A stretch of 64,000 nt of DNA from contig JAADGV010000054.1 of NCBI GenBank assembly GCA_013152205.1, forward strand, positions 1-64,000. Reading direction: 5' to 3'. The notes under the pieces are model-generated. The model had not been told where the DNA came from. It saw only the letters and a program-made list of their open reading frames with translations, and searched no databases. Each line of letters opens with the position of its first letter. Position 1 is the first letter of the stretch. Source of the DNA: Planctomycetota bacterium (GTDB taxonomy: Bacteria; Planctomycetota; Planctomycetia; Pirellulales; Lacipirellulaceae). A program made the position numbers and the translations under genes. Shown piece after piece: positions 1 through 9,224 of the stretch.

Positions 1-155
1 TGTCTCGCAGAGACGCAGAGACAGCAGAGAAAACCGGAATGCCACAGTTCTACTGTCTCGGTGTCTTTGCGAGATCCAATTTCCTTGCGGAGCCGCGTGT
101 GAGGGTTTATAAGGATTGTTTTCCGTTCTTTGCGTCTTAGCGCCTTTGCGAGAAT
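1..155. repeat. Dispersed hairpin repeat of the 'cgcagagacgcagag' type
   Basis: Two imperfect inverted arms (ctcgcagagacgcagagac near 4-22, and ctgtctcggtgtctttgcgag near 52-72) are followed by a further arm-like stretch near 130-155 (ttgcgtcttagcgcctttgcgag). The style matches other hairpins in this window built from cac/gag-rich arms. No coding potential is visible. The remainder of the gene-free stretch up to 377 is AT-rich, with one more arm-like string (tgcccttagtgttcttggtgg) at about 331-352. Confidence 0.6.
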
Positions 156-377
156 CCTACTTTTTAATGGCCTAATCAGCCAAAATTTTTTCTCGTAGCG
201 TAAATTTGAATCATTTGTAACACGAAGAAATGAAAATGTTTTTGAATTGCATGACTTTTCCGTCAACCCAAATCACACATTCGACCATTTCTTTCGAGAA
301 GAATCCTGCGCTAGTTTTCGATGCAATCTTTGTGCCCTTAGTGTTCTTGGTGGTAAAACTCCAACGAAGAATCACGA

Positions 378-1820
378 CTACGAAAGCGACTTGCGAAGCT
401 TCGATTTAATTTGCTTCATCTGATCGTTCTCGGGCTTCGACTTGTAGTAATCGTCCAGCGGGTAACAACCCGAGATAAGCCCGTTGCGTGGCGCAGAAGT
501 ACAATCGCTAAACGTCCTACAAATTTTCCGCATGGCTAACGGGCGACCTGCCAACACGTCAGCCGGCATCTCTGGGTACGAAAGCACCATGCGACCTAAC
601 CCAACGAAATCGACATCACCAGCGCGAATCGCCGCTTGCCCGACGTATGGCAACCACTCCTGAAGATAACTATAGCCCGAGCCGACATAAATCAAATTCG
701 GCTGATGTCGCTTTAGCTCTCGCACAATGTCGATGTGTCGGGCAACACCCACCAGCGGATCTTCCGGCGGCTGATACCCATCCGAGGGAGGAAAATAGGC
801 GGGGCGAACGAAATGCGGATTGTAGTAAGGGCTCCCCACCGAAATGCAAAGAAGCTTAATCCCCAGATCGTGGATCATGTCCAACAGCGCAAACGGCTCA
901 GTTAGGTCGGTCCCAACTCCCGTTCCATCGCCACCAAAAGCGTAAGCATAACCATCGCTGACATCACACGGCTCACCTCGCCCGCCTGTCCCAGGATCAA
1001 AGGGCAAAAAGTCAGTCGCGCTGATTCGTACACCAATCAGCATCTCAGGCACACGTTGCCGAATGCCCGAAACAATCTCGCGCAAAAACTGCGTGCGATT
1101 CTCAAGAGTCCCGCCATACGGCCCAGGCCGATCAATGCTGCTAAGCATCTCGTGCCCCAGATACCCGTGGCAGTGCTTGATATCAACAAACTTAAAACCC
1201 GCCTCCGCTGCCAGTTCCGCCGATCGTACAAACGCCTCGACAATGCGTTTGATATCACTGTCTTCCAAGAGAGGCTGCTTAGCATCCAGATGAAACCGTT
1301 GGTCCAGCACCGGATGCCGATAAAGTATCTGGGGTTCCAGCACATGATGATCATTAGGCCTCGCAAACCGCCCTGAATGTGTGAGCTGCAACCCCACCAA
1401 CAGATCGCTGCTGTCGCCCATCGCCTGCTCATGCTGCTGAACAAGCTCCTCGCGCAGCGAAACAAACGCCCGTTTGTTGCTCTCGTTCAACCAGAGCTGA
1501 TTGGGATTGGCCCGCCCCGCGTGTTCAACCGCGACCGCCTCGCCGCCCCAAATGAGCTTTGCACCACTCGCGCCAAATCGTCGCCAGCGTCTGCGGGTAT
1601 TCTCCGAGGGCGTACCATCAAGCTCGCCGTCCCAACCTTCCATCGGCAAAATCGAAAACCGATTGCCAACCGGATGCCCATCGATCTCAAACGAGGCATC
1701 GAGCAACTGCCCCGTATCGACCTCCAGTTGCCGATCACACGGGAGTTGTAGCCCCAGTTCGGCGACATACTCCAAAAAGCTATCCGCTGTTTTCAGACTG
1801 GCAATCCGACGATAGCTCAT
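378..1820 (-). CDS. NADH:flavin oxidoreductase / Old Yellow Enzyme family protein
   Basis: The 480-residue protein has the TIM-barrel layout of FMN-dependent Old Yellow Enzymes. Visible hallmarks are an early FMN-binding strand (NRFSILPMEGWDG, about residues 53-65), GGEAVAVEHAGRANP (about 92-106), HSGRFARP (about 148), the barrel strand KHCHGYLGHEML (about 217-228) and GPYGGTLENR, which is typical of the bacterial 2,4-dienoyl-CoA reductase-like branch. The family reduces activated C=C bonds with NAD(P)H. The C-terminal cysteines (C-x5-C-x10-C near residue 435) are spaced unlike the 4Fe-4S motif of dienoyl-CoA reductase or TMADH, so an iron-sulfur cluster is not assured. Its start codon overlaps the stop of the upstream aldolase gene by 4 bp, so the two are translationally coupled. 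The true substrate is unknown. Confidence 0.88.
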   Translation of the reverse strand: MSYRRIASLKTADSFLEYVAELGLQLPCDRQLEVDTGQLLDASFEIDGHPVGNRFSILPMEGWDGELDGTPSENTRRRWRRFGASGAKLIWGGEAVAVEHAGRANPNQLWLNESNKRAFVSLREELVQQHEQAMGDSSDLLVGLQLTHSGRFARPNDHHVLEPQILYRHPVLDQRFHLDAKQPLLEDSDIKRIVEAFVRSAELAAEAGFKFVDIKHCHGYLGHEMLSSIDRPGPYGGTLENRTQFLREIVSGIRQRVPEMLIGVRISATDFLPFDPGTGGRGEPCDVSDGYAYAFGGDGTGVGTDLTEPFALLDMIHDLGIKLLCISVGSPYYNPHFVRPAYFPPSDGYQPPEDPLVGVARHIDIVRELKRHQPNLIYVGSGYSYLQEWLPYVGQAAIRAGDVDFVGLGRMVLSYPEMPADVLAGRPLAMRKICRTFSDCTSAPRNGLISGCYPLDDYYKSKPENDQMKQIKSKLRKSLS

Positions 1821-2815
1821 CCTATCTCCCCGGTAAGTTCCTCAAGCCGCTGCAAGATTTCTCGAAGCACTGGTATATCTGATTCAGGACGCTCGGCACT
1901 GTCGGGGTGCGTGGCATTGTGGTCGATCCAACCCCGAAGTTTCAGAAACTGAGCCGCACTATGCTTGTAGGCTGACACCGGCTCACGAAAAGCAAAGCAT
2001 CCCAGATACTGCAAGACATCGTTAAGCTCGTAGAATGCCGGGTCTTCCTGTCGCCACAGACGGTCTCGCAGGGCAAAGCTTTCGGGAGCGAAGGTGCTTA
2101 GCCCCAACAAATAATCGCAACCGTACATCACCATGTCGATCGCCAGATCGTTGCCCGTCAGCACCATAAATTCGGGACGGAGCTTATCACGCAACGCCAA
2201 GCGATCCCACTCGGGCTGACGAGACAGCGAAGAATGTTTCGAGCCAATGCAGTTTTCGATCTGCATCATCTTTTGATAAACATCCAGATCGTAAATTTTG
2301 CCAAACGCAGCAAACTTCTGCCCCAGTTCGTGAGTGATAAACTCGTCGCACCATTCAGACAAGTGGTGATAAGACTCGACAATCGCCGCATTCTCTTGAA
2401 ACGCCAAGCCATACGACTGCATCACCACCGGCGTACCACCAAACTCGGCGGTCTGCTCGATCTGCTGACGGTAAGCATCTGCTTGAAAATTGTCGCCCTG
2501 CTCATCGCACACAATGGCCCCAGCGACATACTTGCGTCCTGCCGCTAGTTTTTGAGTTATCTCAAGCACATGCCTACGGTCTGAATTATCAATCAGATTC
2601 ACATACCCAGTGTCCATGTTGACCGCTGGAACTAAGCCTGCCTCGAATGTCCGCGCAACAAGGGCCGTAAACCCGTCCCAATCTGCCGACCCATCAGCCT
2701 GCATCGGCAACAGCGTAGCCGACATCCCGGTGATCGCACGACCCGGGCACAGCTTAGGCTTTGCCGGAAGATCAACCGACGTTTGACTACTCGTCTTTTC
2801 TCTTAGTGTCATCAT
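1817..2815 (-). CDS. DHDPS/NAL-superfamily class I aldolase-like protein
   Basis: The 332-residue protein resembles the dihydrodipicolinate synthase / N-acetylneuraminate lyase superfamily (TIM barrel, Schiff-base aldolases). The opening GMSATLLPMQADGSADWDGF is the usual first strand and helix, and IGSKHSS places a candidate Schiff-base lysine near residue 193. The canonical GTTGE motif of DapA is not present, so lysine biosynthesis is unlikely; a 2-oxo acid or sugar acid lyase or dehydratase role is an inference. The gene lies between an NRAMP-like transporter (3 bp upstream) and an Old Yellow Enzyme gene (4-bp overlap), indicating one transcript that takes up and degrades an unidentified compound. 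Confidence 0.82.
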   Translation of the reverse strand: MMTLREKTSSQTSVDLPAKPKLCPGRAITGMSATLLPMQADGSADWDGFTALVARTFEAGLVPAVNMDTGYVNLIDNSDRRHVLEITQKLAAGRKYVAGAIVCDEQGDNFQADAYRQQIEQTAEFGGTPVVMQSYGLAFQENAAIVESYHHLSEWCDEFITHELGQKFAAFGKIYDLDVYQKMMQIENCIGSKHSSLSRQPEWDRLALRDKLRPEFMVLTGNDLAIDMVMYGCDYLLGLSTFAPESFALRDRLWRQEDPAFYELNDVLQYLGCFAFREPVSAYKHSAAQFLKLRGWIDHNATHPDSAERPESDIPVLREILQRLEELTGEIG

Positions 2816-2818
2816 TTA

Positions 2819-4561
2819 CTACCCTTCTTCTGCCACGACCGACGGCGTTTCCCTACGCCTGAACTGTACCACGAGTGCCAGCCCTAAAAACAAACCGATG
2901 GCCAACATGCCCCACACCCCGGCTTTCAACCACACCATCCAGATACTCGCCGTTGAAGCAATGCCAGCCGAAAGGGCCATCAGCAGGTTCCAAACAACCC
3001 GCTTCCCCCCCCGTGGCAGTTGGTCGCCCAACACCTTCTTTTGATTCATCAGCAGAAAGAACGTCAGGTAGGCAACCGGCAACAGGATTAACCCAAATAC
3101 CGAGGTCGGTACGGCCAAAGCAAACGCCGCTTTGCTCCAAACAAATGGGCCCAAAGCGCCAGCCGCCCCAGCCAAGCTACTCAGTCGAAATGCCCATCCC
3201 TCGGGCTTACAGCCGATCATCTCACAAATCACAAAGCCCGAGATAGTCATCAGCATGGTAATGGTAGAAAGCGCCATTCCTAATACGCCAACACCGAACA
3301 ACAGGTTGGCAACCCGCTTACCTACCAAAGGTGCGATCGTCGATGCCAGGGCACCAGCGTCTCGCTTAACAAGCATCGCCCCCACAAGCCGCTCCTCCTT
3401 CGGAAGCTTTTCAATCTGGGAGTCCACCAAGTCGTAGTTTTTCTCTTTCATCGCAGCAACCAACGACTTGTACTGCTCCTCGCTTACTTCTTGTTTCACC
3501 CGAGAGAGCAAATTTGCGCGAAAGCCGGCCCGCTCCTTATCCGTTGGGACGACAGGCTCGCCCGATTCGGTTTCAGCAGCTTCCACCAGCCCAGGCACGG
3601 GGGTTGTATGAAATTGGCTTGCCGAGGCGATGACCACGCAGCTCGTTGCGAGAAGGAACGGAATCAGCATTCCCGTCGCTAAATCAAAAGCAACAAGACC
3701 CCGAAATTCCTTCGTCCAGCCCCGCTTCAACAGCGAGTACGGGAACAGGAATGTCATATTGATACCAACCGCGGTCGCAGCAGCCGAGATCAGCACGTCT
3801 CGCTGGTTCGACACGATCTTATTAGTCCAAAACGCTCGGTGCTCTTCAGAAATCGCATCGAGATAAGGGATAAACGCGGAAGCGGGTTCAAAAATCTGCC
3901 CCGGATTGGGAATGAAGCCTGCGAAAATCTCGCCCCATTCCAGTGAGTTTCGCAAGGCAAACAGCACCCCCACAAAGCAGAGCACGACCATCGCGACCAG
4001 CAGCTTCAACAGCGCCTCGTACAGTTTGACTCCCAACCCGCGGCTACTGTAACTCCAAGTGACTAAGATCGTCACGACGAGAATGATCGCCGTAATAGCA
4101 ATCTTGTCCGAAGTCGGATCAATCAACGCTTCTCGGCCCAGAAGCTCAGGAAGCAAATTCTGTTGGAGTACCACATTGGCAAGAGAAAACTGGGGCAGGC
4201 ACCACACGATGTTGGCCACCAGGGTAGCCAGCGCCCAGCCCCAGCCTAAAACCGGATTCACATGCTCGTTGATTGCCTGAAAGGGGCGTTTGCCAGTCGA
4301 GAGCGTTACGTAACCAATCGAACTGAGCATGATGATGCCCAACACCATGGCCACCGGCTGCACCCACAACAGCGACATCCCGCCCAGCACGCCAAGATAC
4401 AAGCTACTTGCCAGCGAACCGCCGCCCAACGTCACAGCACTCTGCAGCCAACCAGGACCAGACAACTTGGCGTACGCCATCGTCGTAGCCAACGGGCCGC
4501 GTGCCTGAGCATCCATTAACAATTGGCGATCTGCCTCAACCCCAGAGCTACGCTCTACCAT
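2819..4561 (-). CDS. NRAMP-like (LeuT-fold) membrane transporter, non-canonical
   Basis: The 580-residue protein has about 11 hydrophobic segments and a soluble insert near residues 320-400. The first segment begins GPGWLQSAVTLGGGSLASS, which aligns by position with TM1 of NRAMP-family divalent-metal transporters. The metal-binding DPGN of TM1 and the MPH of TM6 are not visible; the region expected to be TM6 reads INMTFLFPYSLL instead. It is therefore a distant NRAMP-like protein whose cargo may not be Mn2+ or Fe2+. It is the first gene of a compact operon with an aldolase and a flavin oxidoreductase, so uptake of their organic substrate is a reasonable inference. No yybP-ykoY-type riboswitch was recognised upstream. 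Confidence 0.78.
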   Translation of the reverse strand: MVERSSGVEADRQLLMDAQARGPLATTMAYAKLSGPGWLQSAVTLGGGSLASSLYLGVLGGMSLLWVQPVAMVLGIIMLSSIGYVTLSTGKRPFQAINEHVNPVLGWGWALATLVANIVWCLPQFSLANVVLQQNLLPELLGREALIDPTSDKIAITAIILVVTILVTWSYSSRGLGVKLYEALLKLLVAMVVLCFVGVLFALRNSLEWGEIFAGFIPNPGQIFEPASAFIPYLDAISEEHRAFWTNKIVSNQRDVLISAAATAVGINMTFLFPYSLLKRGWTKEFRGLVAFDLATGMLIPFLLATSCVVIASASQFHTTPVPGLVEAAETESGEPVVPTDKERAGFRANLLSRVKQEVSEEQYKSLVAAMKEKNYDLVDSQIEKLPKEERLVGAMLVKRDAGALASTIAPLVGKRVANLLFGVGVLGMALSTITMLMTISGFVICEMIGCKPEGWAFRLSSLAGAAGALGPFVWSKAAFALAVPTSVFGLILLPVAYLTFFLLMNQKKVLGDQLPRGGKRVVWNLLMALSAGIASTASIWMVWLKAGVWGMLAIGLFLGLALVVQFRRRETPSVVAEEG

Positions 4562-4716
4562 CCCTATCTTCCTCGCATGTCGAATTTATCATTCCATTTT
4601 TGGTACGCGGCGTGACGCCACATTCACCACACATGATAACTCGATCTCGAAGCAATGCCGAGGGGGGTAAAAAGCACGCTTTGACGTTGCCGCATGATAT
4701 CTAAAGTTGCTCTCAA

Positions 4717-4968
4717 CTAAACCGATTTTGCTAATACGCCACAAAACGAGGCGATCTTCTCCGCTGAAAACTGGGCGGGGATGAACCCACCCGCCGAGAT
4801 AATCACACGACGTCGATCCGATATCGAATCGTGCAAGCGGGCGACACTCTGGTTAACGTCCGCAGGTGTCCCGGCTGATAGGACGTCACGCGGCGGGATA
4901 TTGCCCAACAAGTCTTCCCACTGCCGATCCGTCATCACCGGTCGTCCGCCATTCGTTCCGTTGAACGT
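4717..4968 (-). pseudogene. Possible 3' remnant of a uroporphyrinogen-decarboxylase-like gene
   Basis: A frame open from about 4968 encodes about 80 residues ending at a TAG at 4717. It reads NGGRPVM, then DVLSAGTPADVNQSV, then RRVIISAGGFIPAQFSAEKI. The pattern 'SAGTPADV ... I-SAGG-I-P ... I' resembles the C-terminal end of URO-D-fold proteins (TGTPEDV ... ggy-i-gp-h-i-p). No start or N-terminal body exists: the frame is closed by a stop just before the HEAT gene end at 4977. It lies 3' of a minus-strand sugar-catabolism operon, where URO-D-like genes are common in planctomycetes. The alternative is a short unrelated gene starting at an internal ATG (4935). Confidence 0.35.
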
Positions 4969-4976
4969 TTCTCAGA

Positions 4977-6815
4977 CTACGACTTGGGCAGCTTGGCTAG
5001 CAAAGCTTTGACTGCGGGTCGGTGACCCTTAACCTTTCTGCCCACCGTCTTAGCAGTCGCACTTGCTGCCTTTTGTAGCTCGGCATCTGCGGCAGCTTCA
5101 ACGGCTACTTTTAGCGTGCCCACGCTCGGATAACGCTCTAGCACTTTCAGTACCAGCATTTTATCCTCGGTGCGTTTGGCCGTTTTCAATGCCGTACGAC
5201 ACATTTTTACTCGCTCTCCGGCAGGCATCGAGAATTGGCGAGCAAGCCGGATGTAGCCCCGGATGCCCCGGATACCGTACTTTGTCTCGCCTTCGTCCTG
5301 AGCAAGTTTGAGCAACACCGCAGCCGCCGAAGTATCAAGCCATTGCCCCAAAGCTTGGGTGGAAAAATCCCGTCGCAGTTCGTCGTCGCCACTAGCACTC
5401 GCAGCAACGGCGGCCAGGGCTTCTGACCCGCCGACATGGCGCAGCTCATCCATCACCACGCGAGTCGTTTCCTCAGACGCACCATCAAAATAGCTGACAA
5501 GTTTTGCAACCGTGGCTGCCCGGTCGGTCATGCGATAGCAGGCGGCGTGCAATGCTTTGCCTGCTGCTTCACGAATTTCTGCCGACTCGTTACCAAGCCG
5601 TTTACCCAGCAGGTCTAAGTCGTCCAGCGAAACGGTTTCGCCTAATGCCAGGATTAGATCGACGTCGCCAGAATTCTCTAACATTTTAACCAACATCGGA
5701 ACCGCAGCAGTAATTCGCCGCCGCCCCACAACCTGGATCGCCGTATCTTTTCGCTGTTCATCCTTAACCATCTCCAGCACAACCCGATCGATATCATCGC
5801 CGGGCAGCGCCACGAGTGTCTCCATGGCAGTTGCAGCGACTGTCTCAGATTTGTCTGCCGCAGCATCCAGCAGCAACGCAACTTGATCGGCACCGCCTAG
5901 ACTTGCAATTGCCTCGAGAGCCGCAACGCGAGATTGCTCGTCCGAGGATTGTGCGACTCCCACCACAGTCGCCAGCGAAGTCGCTTGGCCCAAATCGCCT
6001 AACAGCGTAATCAGCAATGCGGCCTTCGCCGGCTTTGAACTTTTAAGAACTTCGCTTGCAACACGCGAGGCCGCAACGGGGTCGATCAATCGAGCCGTGC
6101 GTAATCCCATGTTTAGCAGCGATTTGTCGTCGGAAGACAATGCTTCTGCAAGAAGCTTAGTCCCCTTGTCGCCTTGCAGTTTGGTCGTGTGAAGCATCGC
6201 AGCGAGGCGAACATACTCAGCGGCATCCTCCTGGCGAAATACTTTCAAAAGCAGGGCAATGGCTGCATCCGCTTGGCCTTGCCGCGCTAACTGCTTTGCG
6301 CAAACCAAACCGGCCGGCGCAAACTCGCCTGACATACGCTTAGACAGTATGCCGCTCGCCGCAGTAGTCCCCAGCCGCCCCAAACAATGAGCGGCGGCTT
6401 TGGCCACCTCTCGGTCGGCATCATCAAGTTTTTTTGCAATCGCCTCGATCGCCGAAGCTTTCCCTCGGTTGCCAAGCGATTGGATCACGCCAATCAGGTG
6501 TCGCCCCTGAACCGTTTCGAGAGCCGCTAACAACACTTTGTCGACTTCGTCCGAAGGAATCGGCTCCAATCCATAACGTGCGTAATGGGATAATTTGTCG
6601 TCGTCGAGCAACCCGGCAAGTACCGGGACTGTCTTCTCGGTACCAACGACGGCCAATCGCTTGCAGGCAGCCGTCTTATCACGAAAGCTGGTGTCGTTAC
6701 TCTTAAGTTTGGCTAAAAGGTCTGCCTCGGTCTCCGCGGCTTGGCAAAAAGTACCCACCGCAAGCATACTCAGAAGGCACAGCCCTACGACCCTGTTTCG
6801 TCTCTCGAAATACAT
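4977..6815 (-). CDS. Exported HEAT-repeat protein
   Basis: The 612-residue protein has an N-terminal signal peptide (RRNRVVGLCLLSMLAVGTFCQAA, cleavage near residue 27), followed almost entirely by alpha-helical HEAT-like repeats such as 'VAKAAAHCLGRLG', 'RVAALEAIASLGG' and 'IREAAGKALHAAC'. HEAT solenoids act as protein-protein scaffolds, and planctomycete versions are usually exported and linked to sugar or glycan catabolism. It starts 44 bp after the Gfo/Idh/MocA gene on the same strand, so it is probably co-transcribed with it. No catalytic motif is visible; a scaffolding role in the periplasm is inferred. Confidence 0.85.
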   Translation of the reverse strand: MYFERRNRVVGLCLLSMLAVGTFCQAAETEADLLAKLKSNDTSFRDKTAACKRLAVVGTEKTVPVLAGLLDDDKLSHYARYGLEPIPSDEVDKVLLAALETVQGRHLIGVIQSLGNRGKASAIEAIAKKLDDADREVAKAAAHCLGRLGTTAASGILSKRMSGEFAPAGLVCAKQLARQGQADAAIALLLKVFRQEDAAEYVRLAAMLHTTKLQGDKGTKLLAEALSSDDKSLLNMGLRTARLIDPVAASRVASEVLKSSKPAKAALLITLLGDLGQATSLATVVGVAQSSDEQSRVAALEAIASLGGADQVALLLDAAADKSETVAATAMETLVALPGDDIDRVVLEMVKDEQRKDTAIQVVGRRRITAAVPMLVKMLENSGDVDLILALGETVSLDDLDLLGKRLGNESAEIREAAGKALHAACYRMTDRAATVAKLVSYFDGASEETTRVVMDELRHVGGSEALAAVAASASGDDELRRDFSTQALGQWLDTSAAAVLLKLAQDEGETKYGIRGIRGYIRLARQFSMPAGERVKMCRTALKTAKRTEDKMLVLKVLERYPSVGTLKVAVEAAADAELQKAASATAKTVGRKVKGHRPAVKALLAKLPKS

Positions 6816-6859
6816 GGGATATCTCCGGCTCTTTCGTTGCTCGATCTGTAGTCAGATAG

Positions 6860-8137
6860 TTAGACGGTCCAAGGTGCTCGCGTTGCGCGGCTCCGCATTC
6901 GGTTTGCCTCTTCGTCGCCGGCGAATTCCTCTTTTACCGGATCAAATTTCAACGTCCGACCAAGTTGCCAAGCAATATAGGCCGCATGGCAAACGATGTG
7001 CGACTGCCCCGCCGCACTTGCGTTGGCACGAGTCAAACGACGCGAACGCACGCAATCTAAGAAGTTGGCCACATGGGTATAGGCCGAGGTGCCAACCCGT
7101 GTGAATACTTTTTTCTCTGAGAGCAGCGAGTCAGGCTCAATTTTCATGGCACCGCTATCGCCGGTTTCGACCCAGCCATCCTCGCCCACAAAGCGAACAC
7201 TGCAAGTGCCCAGCCCAAGCCAATCGTGGTCGCGCATGATGAGCTTGACGCCATTGGCATAGGTGCACGTAACACCCGACTCGTTGGGGACATACTCGAT
7301 AGGGGCCGTGTCGTCAGCCGAATTTGCCAGCTGACAAAGGTCCACGGTATGTGCTCCCCACTCCAAAATTCCGCCGCCATGAAAATCGTAGTGGCCACGC
7401 CAACGACCAGCGACATACTTTGAGTTGTACGGTCTCCACGGCGCTGGCCCCAACCAACGATCCCAATCACATTCCTCCGGGGCTGGCTCAGGCTCCTCGG
7501 GCAACCATTGGGCTGATGTTCCAGGATGCAGCGTGTTAGCATGAACTTCGGTCAGTTTGCCAAGCTTGCCGGTCTGCGCCATTTCGAGCGCCAACATAAA
7601 GTTGCCGATGCTGCGTCGCTGAGTGCCTGCTTGGTAAATTCGCCCATAGAGATTCACATTATCGGCCAACGCGCGACTCTCTTGAATCGTCATCGAGCAA
7701 GGCTTTTCGCAGTAAATATCCTTACCCGCCCGAGCTGCGGTGATTGCCGCCAACGTATGCCAGCGGTCGCCCGTGGCAATCAGCACCGCATCGATATCAT
7801 CTCGCCCCAGCACATCAAACATATCACGATAAGTCACACAGTCTTTCGACTTGTAGTGCTCGTCGACCATGCCCTTGACCTTATCGCGTCTCGAACGCTG
7901 ACAGTCGGCAATGGCAACAAATTGTGCTTGCGGGAACTTGAGAAATTCGCTCAAGACATAACTGCCTCGGGGACCAAGGCCGATGCCGCCGACCACGATT
8001 CGCTCGCTCGGCGCAACCGCCCCATCCGCTCCCATCGCACTACCGGGAATGATAGTCGGCAATGCAAACACGGTGCTTGCTGCCGCCGATTGTTTGAGAA
8101 ATCGTCGTCGAGAAACGGGTTTCTTTTTTTGTGCCAT
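6860..8137 (-). CDS. Gfo/Idh/MocA-family oxidoreductase with Tat leader
   Basis: The 425-residue protein begins with a twin-arginine leader (SRRRFLKQSAAASTVFALP), so it is probably exported folded with its cofactor. The Rossmann fold follows (VGGIGLGPRGSYVL, near residue 48), with the family lysine motif YCEKPCSMT (about 143-151) and a C-terminal alpha/beta domain. Gfo/Idh/MocA enzymes oxidise or reduce sugars and inositols with NAD(P). The start is supported by a strong GGAGGATAA Shine-Dalgarno sequence. It lies between a TIM-barrel 'sugar phosphate isomerase' gene (65 bp upstream) and a HEAT gene (44 bp downstream), a catabolic grouping common in planctomycetes. The exact sugar is unknown. 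Confidence 0.92.
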   Translation of the reverse strand: MAQKKKPVSRRRFLKQSAAASTVFALPTIIPGSAMGADGAVAPSERIVVGGIGLGPRGSYVLSEFLKFPQAQFVAIADCQRSRRDKVKGMVDEHYKSKDCVTYRDMFDVLGRDDIDAVLIATGDRWHTLAAITAARAGKDIYCEKPCSMTIQESRALADNVNLYGRIYQAGTQRRSIGNFMLALEMAQTGKLGKLTEVHANTLHPGTSAQWLPEEPEPAPEECDWDRWLGPAPWRPYNSKYVAGRWRGHYDFHGGGILEWGAHTVDLCQLANSADDTAPIEYVPNESGVTCTYANGVKLIMRDHDWLGLGTCSVRFVGEDGWVETGDSGAMKIEPDSLLSEKKVFTRVGTSAYTHVANFLDCVRSRRLTRANASAAGQSHIVCHAAYIAWQLGRTLKFDPVKEEFAGDEEANRMRSRATRAPWTV

Positions 8138-8202
8138 GTTACTTATCCTCCGCCATGTGTTCGTGGAGATTTCAACTAGCTGTTATTCAAACGGCGTTTT
8201 CT

Positions 8203-9132
8203 CTAACCGTTGGTTGTCAAACCAAATACGCGATCCATGTTATCCGAAATTTCTTTCAGCCGTTCGGGGCCACCGCCGCCAACTTCTGCCGCTGCCCAGC
8301 CGGTGTACTGAATTTCTTCCAAAGCCCGACGAACATCGGCCCAGTCGAGGTCGCCCTCGCCAATCTTCGCCCAGGCATTTTTCTGTCGCGAATAACCTTT
8401 GAGGTCGAGTTTCACAATCCGCGGCCCCAAGGCACGAATCCAATCACCCATGCTGCCGTACTTCCAGTGATTGCCGATATCGAACTGCATGCCAACCCAC
8501 GGGGAATTGAACTCGTCGATGTACTGAACCAATTTGTCAGCGGTTTGGTCGTGCCCGCCATCATGGGTATAGAGGAAATGATTCCAAACATTCTCGACCG
8601 CGATAGACATGCCCAGCTCAGAGGCTAGTGGCAATGCTTTTGAGATATTCTCGATCGAGCGATCCCAGGTTTCTTTTTCAGTGCCATCTTTTCCGTGCCC
8701 TACGACGAGCAAAACGGTATTGCCCCCGACGGCTTTAGTATCGCGTATAGCTTGCTTGAGAATTCCTAACGCTTTTGCACGAATTTCTGCGGAAGGATCG
8801 GTATGACGAACTTCCCAATGCCCGGCACAGACACTGCCGTCCACGATCAACCCGGAGGCGGCAATGGCTGCTTTGGCTCCCTCAACCGAGTCGCCAGGTA
8901 GATTTAATTCGATGCCTTGAAATCCGGCCGCTTTGGCCGCCATGAATTTGTCGGTCAATGAACCATCGACCTTCACCATGCCAATTTTCAGCGTCTTGTA
9001 GAGACGCCCAACCAGATAGCCTGACGAAGGCTCTGCGGCGGTCGTCGCGTTGACTAACCAAGGGCTAGCAACAGCCAAACCAGCCGTTCCTTGTATGAAT
9101 CGACGTCGGGAGAGGCGAGAACCGTGAGACAT
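8203..9132 (-). CDS. Exported sugar phosphate isomerase/epimerase-like TIM-barrel protein
   Basis: The 309-residue protein has a twin-arginine leader (RLSRRRFIQGTAGLAVASP) and an AP-endonuclease-2-like TIM barrel (xylose-isomerase-like superfamily). Metal-site strands are visible: IAVENVWNHF (Glu, about residue 183), VGMQFDIGNHWKYG (Asp/His, about 218-228), KLDLKGYS and a final AAAEVGGGG. Such proteins epimerise or isomerise free sugars or inositol derivatives. A GAGGAG ribosome site precedes the ATG. It is the first gene of a minus-strand transcript with the Gfo/Idh/MocA and HEAT genes; coupling of an isomerase with a dehydrogenase for one unusual sugar is inferred. Confidence 0.88.
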   Translation of the reverse strand: MSHGSRLSRRRFIQGTAGLAVASPWLVNATTAAEPSSGYLVGRLYKTLKIGMVKVDGSLTDKFMAAKAAGFQGIELNLPGDSVEGAKAAIAASGLIVDGSVCAGHWEVRHTDPSAEIRAKALGILKQAIRDTKAVGGNTVLLVVGHGKDGTEKETWDRSIENISKALPLASELGMSIAVENVWNHFLYTHDGGHDQTADKLVQYIDEFNSPWVGMQFDIGNHWKYGSMGDWIRALGPRIVKLDLKGYSRQKNAWAKIGEGDLDWADVRRALEEIQYTGWAAAEVGGGGPERLKEISDNMDRVFGLTTNG

Positions 9133-9224
9133 GCGAAGCTCCTCTTGGGTGGGAATGGCGATAGACCAATGGCAGCAGCCTAAACCGGCACGATGCGACA
9201 GTCAAGGATTTCTAATTTCCATCT

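Noticed and set aside
4562-4716. A metal-sensing riboswitch upstream of the NRAMP-like gene
   Set aside because: No yybP-ykoY or NiCo-type conserved core was recognised, and the carrier itself lacks metal-site motifs.
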